Notes: generated by a model not told the origin, from the sequence alone. DNA of 64,000 nt from Heterodera schachtii (GCA_023374025.1 SIJG01000019.1:1066810-1130809); one strand, 5' to 3'; positions 46,201 to 56,850 are shown, counted from the stretch's first letter. Program-made: numbers and translations.

Positions 46201-46533
46201 AATTGTTTAACTTCTTCCCTATCGCATTCCTACAAAATTATAGAGAAAATGAAACAAGCAAAAACTTCGCCCAAAAAAGATAATGGATTCATCGCATTAT
46301 CTGAGCAAGTCCATCCCTTTGATTCCTCGAATTTGCCAATACTTTTAAATACATTCTGATCATTTTCGATATAAAATTTGTTCATTTCTCAGCTTGGCTT
46401 CGGCTGGACTAATGGCGCTGTTTTGGACCTTCTGGTCAAATATGGCGACAAAATGAAGCTGATACAGAAGCCGGATGTTAACTGCACCAATGTGCCGAAG
46501 GATCCCGAGCCCGAAGTATTCCCACCGGAATAA
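40209..46533 (+). CDS. secreted or membrane-trafficked trehalase (GH37)
   Basis: Seventeen exons: 40209-40258, 40326-40406, 40728-40792, 41087-41442, 41632-41852, 41913-42039, 42104-42227, 42602-42725, 42771-42843, 42889-42978, 43056-43179, 43433-43576, 43743-44004, 44579-44627, 44673-44722, 44778-44919 and 46393-46533. They total 2,223 bases, exactly 740 codons plus TAA. It starts with a signal peptide ([17 protein letters not shown]). A Ser/Thr-rich linker follows LEIINGTGK, then the catalytic domain from [16 protein letters not shown]. Trehalase signature 1 is [15 protein letters not shown] (exon 7) and signature 2 [10 protein letters not shown] (exon 14), where Ile replaces the usual small residue before Trp. 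The C-terminal [13 protein letters not shown] is typical. The enzyme hydrolyses trehalose to two glucoses. Exon 7 ends at a GC donor. Exon 13 could start at 43735, but only the 43743 acceptor keeps the frame. Intron 16 (1.47 kb) holds a minisatellite. Confidence 0.93.
42376..42440. repeat. cassette remnant in trehalase intron 7
   Basis: AATTTTTCCGAGCGGCGCTT and ACCGCCTAATGACCTTCC, followed by TTTTTTTTTGAAAAAGGTG, are a decayed copy of the MITE cassette (palindrome plus CCCTCC arm) without element ends. Confidence 0.45.
45045..45300. mobile_element. possible MITE left end in trehalase intron 16
   Basis: Starts TAGGGACCTAATTTAAATGG and holds ATATGGAC and CAAAATATGAAC words like the TATGTA-type elements. 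No right end is seen before the minisatellite. Confidence 0.3.
45328..46066. repeat. 36-bp minisatellite in trehalase intron 16
   Basis: About 20 tandem copies of a roughly 36-bp unit, of two interleaved types (ATGTCAAACCAATCAAAAGA and ATGTCAAACCAAGCTAAAAA, each followed by CACTATTTACGTGAAA-like sequence). Because many units are 36 bp and lack stops, long frames read [12 protein letters not shown] again and again. It lies between trehalase exons 16 and 17 and is treated as intronic. Confidence 0.9.
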
Positions 46534-46693
46534 ATAGAATGGAAGTGATCAGAGCAAAAGTGATCGGAATTTTAAATTTGGCTCCCCCGCCACAGAAATA
46601 TTTTCATTTGTGAATCCTTCATTTTATAAATTAAATATTTATTTTTGGCATAAATTTACAAAAAATCAAATGATTATGAATTTTTACTAGTTT

Positions 46694-47138
46694 TGTTGGC
46701 TCGGACGGCGAGATGGGGGCAAAAAGTGGGAAGGCGAGAGGGAGAGAGGGCGGGGTGAAATAAGGGGGAAAATAATTCCAAAATAAGAAAAGAGTTTATT
46801 TAATAAATATAAAAGAAATATAAGATGAATAAGATGTACAAGAGTGAAAAATGTGCGTGTTTAAATAGAGAGAAAAAGCGTAGGTGGAGCAATTTTAGAC
46901 AGAGCGATCAACAACAAAAAGAGTGACTAATATTAAGCACAAAAATCACATTAAATAGGGAAATATCACAAAATAATAAAATTAATCACATTAATTTAAA
47001 ATTATCCAAATTAACTCAATTAAATTTCTCTTCCTCAATTTTCTTCCATTTTATCTCTCTCTCTCTCTCTCTCTCTCTTTTTCATTTTCTCCTTTTCACT
47101 TTTCCAATTTCTCTTCTTCCGTCGCCTCCGTGGCGACA
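46694..47138 (-). repeat. BEL/Pao 3' LTR
   Basis: 445 bp, TGTTGGCTCG...GTGGCGACA as written on the plus strand. It includes a long CT run near 47054-47087. On the minus strand a TTTATATTTATTAA word may be the TATA region. Confidence 0.9.
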
Positions 47139-47340
47139 CTCCCCGTGGAAGTTTCAGTCCTGTCATCCTTCGACACGACTTGTTGTTGGACGGTGGCCAT
47201 GCGGATGCGCTTTAGTCGGCGTTGTTAGCGTCGGAGGGCTGAACTAATTGGCTCACAAATGACAAGCGTTGGGCGGAAGCCGTTTACTCGAAGCAATCGT
47301 CGTTCATGTTTTTCGCGTTGTTGAATGCTCATTCGGCTTG

Positions 47341-48996
47341 TCACGCCAATGGCCATTTGATTACCCGCGGTAGGACTGGTAGTCGGCATACGGTCGGCCG
47401 TGCAGAGGCCAATAGTTGGAGGGCATGATTCGGGCGCCCTGACGAAATCGGCAGCACAGACACGCGGAGACGAAGGATCAAAAAGCGACGCAGTACCCGA
47501 TTGAACATGGGAAGCAACAGGAGCCAAAGTCGACGAGCAGTGCGTTGACGGCATAGCAAAGAGGGCGACGGAAATTGAAGAGTCGGAGGGCAATGAATGG
47601 TGCCCCAATTTTGCAACCAACGGCTTAAATAGCGGCAAATGGTGAACTCGGCCAAAGAGCACAATGGCAGAACAGAGCGGGGAGAAGGGTGAGTCAGCTG
47701 GTTTGACATGGCTTTCAGCGAAGTGTTCACTGCCGGAAGACGGTGAGTAAGCCAGCGGAGCAAATTGTTCGTGATTTGCACAAAATCGAAGAGTGAAGGA
47801 CCAAAAAGCGACGAAGAAAGGCAAGGAATTTCATGTGGCCGTAGAGAACAAAGGGCAAAAGATTGAGCACGGCAGGGACCAACAATAAGTGATTGGCCAT
47901 CGACAAGGGCAACAGACAAGAGGGCAACGAGAAGGGCACCAGCATAGATTCGTAAGATGAGAGGGCCAGAAATCGTGAGTTCTCGACCAACACCAATGCG
48001 GTATTCCTCTGCGGCACCTTGAGTCGTTGAATCATGGGGCATAACGTTGATCACCAATTCTCGGGACCGGGGCGGATGGTCAGTTCTGTCCCAGAGCGCG
48101 AAGTGAGACGGGCGGGGTCGAGGAAGTGGGCGCGTTGAAAGACCCCGTGGTGTCGAGATTCGGTCAGGGGCCACGACGCGTATCATTTCCATGGGGAAGA
48201 AGTCATGGTGTCCGTTCCCGCCGGGCTCCATAAGGCATGGTGCAGAGGGGTGTCGAAGGGTAATGCCATGGCGGGAGCGGTACAGCTCGGAGACAGTTGG
48301 GCCACGGGCACTTCCATTGTAGGCACCGAGACGGTTCGCACCACTTCGGCTCAACTCAGACCCGTGCAGTCGCACGTTGCGCTCACGTGGGTACAGATGC
48401 CTTGTCTTGAGTTCGTAGCCGCGATCTTGCAGTCCCTCAACGATCGCCTGGGCCTCGTTCCAACGGTTGAGCGATGTGCTCACGGCAAGACCAAAGCATT
48501 CCACGTCGATGTTCATCGTGTTGGCGAGGAAAGAGAGCAGTGTGGCCATTGGAAAAGAAGGGAATTGGGCTTGGATTTGAATGTGGAAAGCAAATTCGGG
48601 GATTTGTAGAAATGGTGAATTGAGTGGCGCAGAAACAGCTTTTATAGAGCAGCCAATTGGCAATTTTTGATCTTTGGCGAGATGAATGGTCCCGAATTGT
48701 CCATCGGAAAGGTTGAGAGGTTCAGTCACGCGTCTTGACACCGAAGAATGGCTTTCAAACTGCGGCTTTGGTGCAGAATTTTGAATGCTGAGTGGATGGC
48801 TCAGCCCTCCCGCTGCAGAAGAATTAGTCGTAGGCCAAAGAGCAAAGAACAAAAGGACGATTCGGCTTATGACTCTAAGATCGAAGGGCAGGGTTGCAAC
48901 GCAATAGGACATAGACGATGAAGAGGGCCAGAGTGATGAATGAGCTTCCTTCATTAGGTGCTTGAAAGTGTTTGGGCACATAGCGGAGATGACCAC
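47341..48996 (-). CDS. long open frame downstream of envelope in the BEL/Pao element
   Basis: A 551-codon uninterrupted frame, starting at an ATG just inside the end of the envelope-like region and ending 203 bp before the 3' LTR. It overlaps the last envelope frame. Near residue 195 there is a possible start, MATLLSFLANTMNID, followed by basic sequence (YPRERNVRLHGSELSR) and a hydrophobic segment (LRIYAGALLVALLSVALVDG). The end is Leu/Arg-rich. No family is recognised. Other frames are also open here, so which one is used is uncertain. It may be an accessory gene, or the remains of a longer envelope cytoplasmic part. Confidence 0.4.
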   Translation of the reverse strand: MVISAMCPNTFKHLMKEAHSSLWPSSSSMSYCVATLPFDLRVISRIVLLFFALWPTTNSSAAGGLSHPLSIQNSAPKPQFESHSSVSRRVTEPLNLSDGQFGTIHLAKDQKLPIGCSIKAVSAPLNSPFLQIPEFAFHIQIQAQFPSFPMATLLSFLANTMNIDVECFGLAVSTSLNRWNEAQAIVEGLQDRGYELKTRHLYPRERNVRLHGSELSRSGANRLGAYNGSARGPTVSELYRSRHGITLRHPSAPCLMEPGGNGHHDFFPMEMIRVVAPDRISTPRGLSTRPLPRPRPSHFALWDRTDHPPRSRELVINVMPHDSTTQGAAEEYRIGVGRELTISGPLILRIYAGALLVALLSVALVDGQSLIVGPCRAQSFALCSLRPHEIPCLSSSLFGPSLFDFVQITNNLLRWLTHRLPAVNTSLKAMSNQLTHPSPRSVLPLCSLAEFTICRYLSRWLQNWGTIHCPPTLQFPSPSLLCRQRTARRLWLLLLPMFNRVLRRFLILRLRVSVLPISSGRPNHALQLLASARPTVCRLPVLPRVIKWPLA

Positions 48997-49080
48997 TGAT
49001 CACGAATGGGTTCCGTCCTCCACTGCATTCAATGGTACAATTGATGTCGACTTCGGAACGGTTGAATGACAGGCTGACAT

Positions 49081-50900
49081 TCAAAACTTCTGGTATTTTG
49101 TGGCAGAGGGCTGTGAACTCGGTGCCATCCGAACAACGAACGTAGCCAAGTGCTGAACCAAAGTCGGTGTGGCATTGCAAATGTAGATGAGCTCAAGTGT
49201 GGCACGAATAGCATCCGAAAAGACCCTTGGACATGGCATGGCATTTTGTGAGGTCTTCTTCCGTGGCGATTCGAAGCCCCTCGAATTGAATGGACAACTG
49301 AATCGGCGCGTAGGTGATTTCGGCAAAAATGTCCCGCTTTTCATTTCGGAGAAGCAAGTTTTTGAGCTGAATTGGCAGGCGCCTCTCAGGATCGGCGAGT
49401 GCTGGTTCGAGTTTGACATCTCGGCATTGGCAGTTGATTTTTGCTGAATCGTGGTCAGGCAGGCACATCGGACATGAGCCCCATCCGAGTGTGCAGTTGA
49501 GGCGTTTGGCATTGGCACGACTGGGGCATTGAAGGTCACTTTGGATTTCATCACTGATTGCCATGTTATTGCCATCCGAGAGAAACTTGTTTGCCATGAT
49601 TGGGGCCGGAGGAACAAAAGAGGCAATAAGCGGTATTCCCATGTGGGACAGGAGATTTGCTCGTAGACAATTGGCGAGTTAGCAATGGCATGTGGTCGGT
49701 AGAAGATGCAGCTGGCACCGGCATTTAAACACCCGCACCACCAAAAAGAGCAAGATGCTGAGCATCTGTTGAATCCGGGATGCTTGGTCCATTCGCTCAG
49801 CTCATGGACTTCTGTCTTCCTTCCGTTGTTGACGTCATCGCAGAATTCGCGTGTACAATTTCCACGACTCGGGCACCGTTTTACCGAAGCTGTCTCAATG
49901 TGATAAGATCGAAGCCATTGCTCAGATTTGGGCAGGCAATGCAAGTCAATGAGCGCATGCTGATTTCAAGCGTGCCACGTACTCTCTCGTCAGGATGTCG
50001 AAGGAGTAGACGTACCGGTAGACCCGATGGGAGAAGAGTAACTGTTGTCGAGCTCTCAAGATGACACACCGAGCCGTAGTCGGACCTTAGGCATTTCTCA
50101 GCAGAGGCAGTGACCGAGACAACTTGTGCCCTGGCACATGAATTGAGGGCACAGAGGGTCAATAACAGGAGCGTCGTTTGAAGTTTCGGAAAAGGGCGAA
50201 AACGACTGCGACTCATTTGGCGCCTGCGCGGAGTAGGAAGACTTTGGAAAGCAAGGAGAGGGGATTCTTCTCTTCGTGGGGGGTTTTGGCTTGGCCAAAG
50301 ACAACACAGAAGGCGAATGAGCAGTGTGAAGAGATGCTGAAGAATCCAAAACATGGTGACGTGGCACATCAATGGCAGAATCTAGAAAAGGAAGAGGAAA
50401 GTGAAGAAGCTCGCTCCGCCAATGAGTCCGAATGTCACATCTGGACGACAATCTGGATTTGCCAATCGTTTGAGGCAGATCCAGCAATCGATGAGTTCGC
50501 ACGCATCTCGGCCCGGACACTGAATGCTTCCGGTTCTCTTGTTGCCCCGTTTCGTCCAGTACATGGCTTCGCAATCGTAGTCGAAAAGAAGATGTTCCTT
50601 CGGCAAACGATGAAAGGATTTCCGAACGCCTGATTGAGTGATGCACTGAGTCCCATCGGCACAACACAGCAAGAATTTGGCAATCCCATTCGGGATCAAA
50701 ATGTCAACGCCGGTTTTTATGCAGGTCAGTTCGCATCCACGGCAACGAATTGGAAGGCCTTTCCCACGCTTTGGCTTGGTCGTGCTACTGGCGTTGGTTT
50801 GGGAGGCGCCAATCAGAAATAGGCACATCAGAATGGATAAAACGGAAGCCATTGCTTTGGCTTTTGAGCGAGTGAGCATAGGATGAGCCGGGCCAGGTGA
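49081..50900 (-). pseudogene. envelope-like glycoprotein (phlebovirus Gn/Gc type), broken
   Basis: The frame follows directly on from integrase. It begins with a hydrophobic leader (MASVLSILMCLFLIGAS) and a Cys-rich ectodomain (CRGCELTCIKTG, CPGRDACELIDCWIC) ending in a membrane segment. An in-frame TAG at 50382-50384 comes next, then a second hydrophobic leader and a Cys-rich domain. The sequence CSFWWCGCLNAGASC resembles phlebovirus G2 class II fusion proteins as known in nematode BEL elements. At least one frameshift occurs near 49885-49944, and further shifts are likely before the final membrane segment near 48910-48930. In intact relatives such a protein could mediate particle entry; this copy cannot encode it in one frame. 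Confidence 0.65.
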
Positions 50901-52070
50901 ATTTCGTCGGGCACGAGTTTGACTGATTGAAGTTGTGTCCGCTCTTTGTTGCCAACGTTGGATGAGTGCATCTCTTTGATTGGCTGGCGAGATCCGGAAC
51001 TCATCCTCGTTTTCGGCATCGCCAGTGAACACTATGCCAAGCTTTGCTCTTGGCATGAGGAAGTCAATTGGCCGGAGTGGCAGAATTCCCTCAGGCTCCT
51101 CAGAGACGTGACAGAGCGGCCTTTGGTTGAGTACTGCTTCGACTTCTGCTGTGTAAGTGACTAGATCTTCCCACGACAGCATTGCGCGACCAAGCTCTCG
51201 TTTGAAGCAACTCTTGATCAACGCAACGAGTCTTTCGTAGACTCCCCCTTGCCAGGGTGACAATTAAGGAATAAAACGCCAATGGATTGCCTCTCGTGCC
51301 AGGAATCGATCCAATGCTAAAGTTGGCACTCTGCCGGCTTCGAGGGCCGCGGAAACTTTGGATGCCAAAACGAATTGGGTTCCGTTGTCGGTAAGAATCC
51401 GAGTTGGCGTGCCTCGACGGCACGTGAAGCGGCGCAGAATTAGAAGAAATGACGAGGCCGTGAGGTCCAGGACCGGCTCAAGATAGACTGCACGAGTAGC
51501 CAGGCAAGTTATCAGCACGATCCAGGCCTTATGTGTCGCAGTGGTTGGACCGGTCACGATTTTCGTCATTGTAGGGCCTAAGTAGTCAATGCCAACATGC
51601 TCAAAGGGTGCAGATCGCACAACGCGGTCAGTGGGCAGGGATGGCATGGCTGGCAGAGCGAATGCTGGGCCTTGGATCCGTCGGCAACGAAGGCATTTTT
51701 TGACCTCTCTGGTCACTGTGCGCCTGGCTTTTGGGCACCAAAATTTCTCCAGGAATGAAGTGAGCGTGGCTTCTACTCCTGAGTGTCGCGTCTTCTCGTG
51801 ACGATCTCGAATTATCAGCAGAGTGATTGGTGACTGATCCGAAAGCAGAATTGGGCTCTTCCAATCATCACTTGCCGTACAGTTGCCGAGTCTGGTCTCA
51901 AGACGAACAAGTCCATGTTCATCTGTGCGAAGGCGGAGTTCGGGCCTTTGCTTGGTCAAATCGGCACAGTCACGTTGGGCAAGTTCGGTCAGAAGATGCT
52001 CAGCGAGTTGAAAATCGCTTGCTTGGATTGGCCCAGACGTGGAAACACGTGAGCACAATCCGATAATGGG
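50901..52070 (-). pseudogene. BEL/Pao integrase region
   Basis: The frame 51264-52058 contains a zinc-binding H-x-H-C-C region (HEKTRHSG..., KKCLRCRRIQ) and the retroviral integrase core with Asp in FEHVGIDYLGP and Asp in TDNGTQF. A TAA at 51261-51263 interrupts before PWQGGVYERLV, which carries the catalytic Glu; after that stop the same frame continues to the C-terminal part (LNQRPLCHVSEEPEGILPLRPIDFL) typical of BEL/Pao. So the D-D-E triad is present, but split by one nonsense codon. The region is separated from RNase H by the nested LTR element. Confidence 0.85.
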
Positions 52071-52075
52071 CTTGC

Positions 52076-52450
52076 GTTGGAGAAAACGAGAAATGGTTCG
52101 GGGATGGAATTGGGATTTGGGGTTGGGGTATGACGAGGGAAATGATTTCTAATTTTAACACCACTTTATATTTAATGTCCAATAGTAACTGCTCGTATAA
52201 CAGCAGCTTTAAAGTCAAGGGGATCAAAGTTTTGGGGAATTTATTGGGAGATTTAAAGACAATTCATAAAACATAAATTATAAATTCAATATAAAAAGAA
52301 AACATAAAACATTACATTGGATCAAAATCTGAGTGAATACAAACATAAAATTATAAAATGACAACAAATAAATATTTAAATGTGGGAATTACGCTAAAAC
52401 AATCGTCATGAAAATAATAAATAAAAGGATAAATCACTATTTATCCTACG
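52076..52450 (-). repeat. LTR of the nested element (3')
   Basis: 375 bp, GTTGGAGAAAACGAGAAATG to TTTATCCTACG on the plus strand. No difference from the copy at 54705-55079 was seen by eye. Confidence 0.9.
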
Positions 52451-52461
52451 TCCCCCGCCGC

Positions 52462-54567
52462 TCAAAGATCCGTGTCCTCACGGATTGAAGACGCGCACCT
52501 CCCCGGGTCCAACAGAAGTCGAGCGCCTGCGAGATGGTGTCGGCCGAGGCAAGCCAGCGGTGCCGTGCTCATGTCGGCTTTGGCGAGACCTGAAAAATTA
52601 AAAAAGGGAGGCGGGCGATTGTAATCGGGACTTTGATAGAAGAGTTCTTTCGGACATGGACAAATTTTTCCATTCCGTCTTCCATAATAATTGTTGACAA
52701 AATTTGGCGGAAATGCAATCGAGAATAGGCTTGGAGGTTTTGTTTGGTTGACAAAACCATTCTTTTCAGCTCCATTATTCCGAGTTTGACATGGTTGATT
52801 CGATTTGTATTTTGAATTAACAAATATTCGATTTGAATTTGACTTGTCCAAATTTTTGGAAATTTCGGGAGATTTTTTGGGCTGGTTTTTAGCCAAAATG
52901 TTTAATTGGGAATGGTCCTTTTTAAATTTGGAATTGATAAAAACACGTGAATTTCCCGGTTTTTGGGATCGAGAAATGTTTTTGTTGGAAATTTGTTGAT
53001 TTGGGGCTGTCGGTTTAAAGAATGAATTTTGTTTTTTGGAAGGTTCGACCTTTTCCATCAAACTTTTCGCATCCACCTTTTTGTCGACACAATTCAAAAT
53101 TTTCAGAAATTTATTAGAAAACTTTTTGAAGCCTTTCCTCTTCAAAAATTTTCCATAAAAAATTGACTCCAAGAAATTTTTGAGCTCATCTCTTTCGGTG
53201 GACACGTCCTTCAATTCACTTTCCAACTGACGGATTTTCTCTTCAAATCCACTTTTCGGTACCTTTTCCGTCTGATCAAATTTGGCGATTGGACTATTTT
53301 TTGGCATAAAATCTTTATGCATTTCCAGCCATTGATTTGGATTCGTTAGAGACTGATGGGGATGGAGTTGGATTGGATCAAATGGCAATTTTTCGGGATT
53401 GAAATTTAAAAATTTTTTCGGAATATGATTGTCCACGAAGATTCGACTTCCAAACTCCTTAACTTTTATTGGGAATGGCTTTGAGTTGTATGGAAAATAA
53501 GTTTTTTGGGATTTTTCCACAAAAATTTTTGAAAACGAGCCATTGAGGCTTTGTTGGTTGCCGTCCCACTCGCAAATGGAATACATCTCCATCAAAATCT
53601 GCTGTTGGGTTGGCGTTTCCTTTTTTGTGGATTGAATCGGATGAAAAGGAATTTTTGCTCCTTCAAATTGATTTTGCACTTTTTCGAAGCCTTTCAAATG
53701 TTGCTTGTTCGTGTCGTGCTCGCTTTCAGAACGCATTTGGAAATTTTTTGGATGCTCATCGAATTGTTGAATGAGCAGATGCTGATAAGAAATTTGGTGG
53801 TGCTGTTGTCGGCATTTTTGAGCATACCGCACCGGTTTTTGCTCTCGCCAGCTTTCGTGTTCCGTCCGAATTTGCAAATTTTCACTGTGAATTTTCCGAG
53901 TTGGATAAAATTCGTTTTGGTAGTTTCGAATTGGGATGTTTTGTGAATTCTTTGGAGGAATTTGAGTTTGGAATTCACAAAAATTTTGATGTTCAAATTG
54001 GCTTCGATCCGAATTCCAATTTGATTGTCTGTATTCGCTTTCATAATCATTCCTGCCGTAACTGTTTTCGGGGCATTGGAAATTGTTTTTGGGAATTTGC
54101 CTTTAATGATAAACTTTTTGGGAAAATTGGCTTCGATCTGAATTCCAATTAACATGCGAAAGCTCTTCATCATAACCATTTTGGCCATAATTTTGTGACG
54201 ATCGGTTCCGAACCGGTTCCCGATTTGCCATATCATTTTCACCAAAATAGCCAACATTTTGAAATTGGGTGGCATTATTCACATCCATTGGTTCATGTTG
54301 GTAAATTTGGGGAGCAAAGGTAGATGGGGAAAAATTGGAAAATTGATTTTGATGTGCCTCTGAATATTGATTTTGGGGGCAATTTTGATTGGTCATTTGG
54401 TTGTGATGAGAAAAATTTTGGAAAGGCTCGGATTGGTAGGAATAATTTGGTTGAAAATTTGGGTTTTGGGATTGAGCTGAAAATTGACTGGGCAAACCTC
54501 CATTTACAATTTGATTCGTCCTGGTGGCGCCCAATTCATTGATGTAGTAATTAAGCAAAACATTCAT
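52462..54567 (-). CDS. Q/N-rich protein of the nested LTR element, one in-frame stop
   Basis: An ATG at 54565-54567 opens 154 codons to a TAA at 54103-54105. The same frame then continues open for another 546 codons to 52462, so the whole reads as about 700 codons with a single stop. The first part is Asn/Gln/Ser/Tyr-rich (NYSYQSEPFQNFSHHNQM). The middle has a coiled coil (RQLESELKDVSTERDELKNF), and the last third is Lys/Asn/Pro-rich before CPCPKELF. No zinc knuckle, protease or polymerase motif is seen. It may be a gag-like structural protein; low-complexity Q/N-rich sequence is also prone to self-assembly. The stop could be read through (TAA then AGG) or be a mutation. Confidence 0.7.
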
Positions 54568-54704
54568 TGCTTAAGCTAAAAAATAAATAAAAACAAAATT
54601 GGAATCAATTAAATTGGGAAAGGTCAAATGCTCCTTGTTGCACAATCGGCTCGCTTTTCGGCTGTTGAAAGGCTGGATTTACGCCGTCTCTGCAGGAGCG
54701 CCAC

Positions 54705-55079
54705 GTTGGAGAAAACGAGAAATGGTTCGGGGATGGAATTGGGATTTGGGGTTGGGGTATGACGAGGGAAATGATTTCTAATTTTAACACCACTTTATAT
54801 TTAATGTCCAATAGTAACTGCTCGTATAACAGCAGCTTTAAAGTCAAGGGGATCAAAGTTTTGGGGAATTTATTGGGAGATTTAAAGACAATTCATAAAA
54901 CATAAATTATAAATTCAATATAAAAAGAAAACATAAAACATTACATTGGATCAAAATCTGAGTGAATACAAACATAAAATTATAAAATGACAACAAATAA
55001 ATATTTAAATGTGGGAATTACGCTAAAACAATCGTCATGAAAATAATAAATAAAAGGATAAATCACTATTTATCCTACG
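54705..55079 (-). repeat. LTR of the nested element (5')
   Basis: Second 375-bp copy; on the minus strand it is the upstream LTR. Inserted into the BEL/Pao coding sequence just after the RNase H region. Confidence 0.9.
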
Positions 55080-55820
55080 CTTGCTGGTGATTGTGAGCCA
55101 TCGGTGAAGGGCACGGAGGACGAGTACCACCACGTTCCGAAGGCAAGTCCAGTCGCTGAATCTGTCGGCGCAAATCCATGCTTCGTCCCTTTGGACAACG
55201 GGTACGATGGCAGCGATCTCAGCAATGTTTTGGACGTCATCATTGGCAGGCTTCACTTCCATGGTGATGGGCCAATTGTCCTCTGGATGGATAAGCCATC
55301 TAGGACCGTTCCACCAGAGTGGATGGGATATGAGTTCAGGCACGATACATCCGCGTGAGGCAACATCAGCTGGGTTTTGCTCAGTCGAAATGTAGAGAAA
55401 GCGAACATGGTCGACGGTACGGATTTCCTTTAGCCGATTCTCCACAAAACGAGGTTGCTGCTCGGAAGACGACACCCAACCAAGGACGGGTTTGGAGTCA
55501 CACCAAATGAATTTGTGGGGAATGGCAATTCCGAGCTGTTTTTCGGCAAATTGAAGCATCCGAATGCCAATCAGCATTCCCATGAGCTCCATGCGCGGAA
55601 TAGTGAGATTTGATCCCTTTGGTTTCACTCGGCTCTTGGTAAAGATGAGATGGGCCGTGATTGCGACTTCATGTTGTGCCCGAATGAAGATGCATGCTCC
55701 ATAGGCATCCTTGCTTGCGTCAACAAAGGCATGCAGTTGATGAGAGGCCGCTTCCAACGGGATGACTCGGCGCGGGACACGGACCTTTTGCTGGTTCCAA
55801 GTCGTGCAATCGTGTTCCAT
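55080..55820 (-). pseudogene. BEL/Pao RNase H region
   Basis: The frame includes LHAFVDASKDAYGACIF (first catalytic Asp), PRMELMGMLIG (Glu), FIWCDSKPVLGWV (second Asp) and NPADVASRG (final Asp), the usual RNase H D-E-D-D set of Pao-type polymerases. It follows RT after a frame change near 55800 and is cut by the nested LTR element at 55079, after RWLTITSK. Confidence 0.85.
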
Positions 55821-56850
55821 TCATGCACTTTGTCAGTCGGAAGAGGATCATCCCAGTCAAGTTTGGTTTCCCAAAGTGATTGGAAAAACATTTTGGCAAC
55901 GTGAAGTGCCGGGCACACCAATCCGAGAGGGTCAAAAACAGAGGCGAGCTGCTGGAGAAAAATTCGACGAGTAAGGCAGCGACTTTCGGTGTCCATGGGC
56001 GGAAAGTCGATGTAAAGCTTGTCCGGCCTCAACTCCCAGTGAAGGCCGAGCACTTTGGGCACTTCTTTCAGGAGTTGATCTTCCTTCGGAATTCGGCACA
56101 TGACTTCGTCTGAGTTGCAGATGAATTCGCGAATGTTCATCTGACAGGCGCGGAACAGAGTCTTGCTGATGTACTTGTTCAAAGCTTCTGAGGGTGAAGT
56201 GCATTGCATGAGCAGGTTGTCGACGTAGTCATTTTCAGCCATTTCAATGGCCAATGGGGACCCGTCCTGCTTCAGGTGCTTCTGGATGGTGGCTGCCAGC
56301 AAAAAAGGCGAGGCAATGACACCGAATGGCACCCTTGACCATCGGTAGATGATCACGTTGTCGGGGAACGGTGGTTTACGGATGTCGCGGACCCAGAGCA
56401 CTTTACAAAACTCGCGGTCGCGCTCCAGCAGGCTGAGTGAATTGAAGGCCTTTTCCAAGTCACCCCACAGCGCAATTCCAGCCAAGCGAAAGCGCATGAG
56501 AATCCCAGCGAGTTCAGGCATAATTACGGGCCCCCTGAACATGCACTTGTTCAGAGAGTTTTGCCCCTTTGGGTGGGCAGAAGCGTCTAGGACTTGACGA
56601 AATTTGTGTGTGACAACACAATGATGCGGCAGGAAATGCTCGAGTCCTCGGGTACGAACGGCTGGTTCGATGAATCCCAGTCGAAGCTGTTCCTGGATGT
56701 GGCTTCGTACTTGGCAAGCAGTTCGGGAAAATGTTGAAGACGGTTGTGAATTGAAGACAATCGGCGATGGGCCATGGCAAAATTTGAGGGCAGGTCCGGC
56801 GGAAAATTATTCCATGGCCATCCCACGCTGTATCTTCCGTTTGCCAGGCG
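55790..56850 (-). pseudogene. BEL/Pao reverse transcriptase region
   Basis: Motifs in order: the segment around HKFRQVLDASAHPKGQNSLN, then IALWGDLEKAFNSL (first Asp of the palm), YRWSRVPFGVIASPFLL, and NDYVDNLLMQC, where YVDN replaces the more common YVDD, as in other BEL/Pao elements. LASVFDPLGLVCP is the characteristic Pao downstream motif. At least two frameshifts separate the pieces (near 56600-56640 and 55800). Confidence 0.85.

Larger units (their letters stand above)
52076..55079 (-). mobile_element. nested non-autonomous LTR element with a Q/N-rich ORF
   Basis: 3,004 bp with terminal direct repeats of 375 bp (52076-52450 and 54705-55079) that I read as identical. The 5-bp duplication CTTGC lies at 52071-52075 and 55080-55084. 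On the minus strand the base after the 5' repeat begins GTGGCGCTCC (possible primer-binding site TGGCGC...), and a purine tract GAGCGGCGGGGGA precedes the 3' repeat, which fits an LTR retrotransposon. The repeats do not end in TG/CA. No protease, RT, RNase H or integrase is present, so it depends on another element. It is a very recent insertion into the BEL/Pao element. Confidence 0.85.

Noticed and set aside
48205..48609. Plus-strand open frame inside the BEL/Pao element
   Set aside because: Antisense to the long minus-strand frame; GC-rich composition keeps several frames open and there is no motif.
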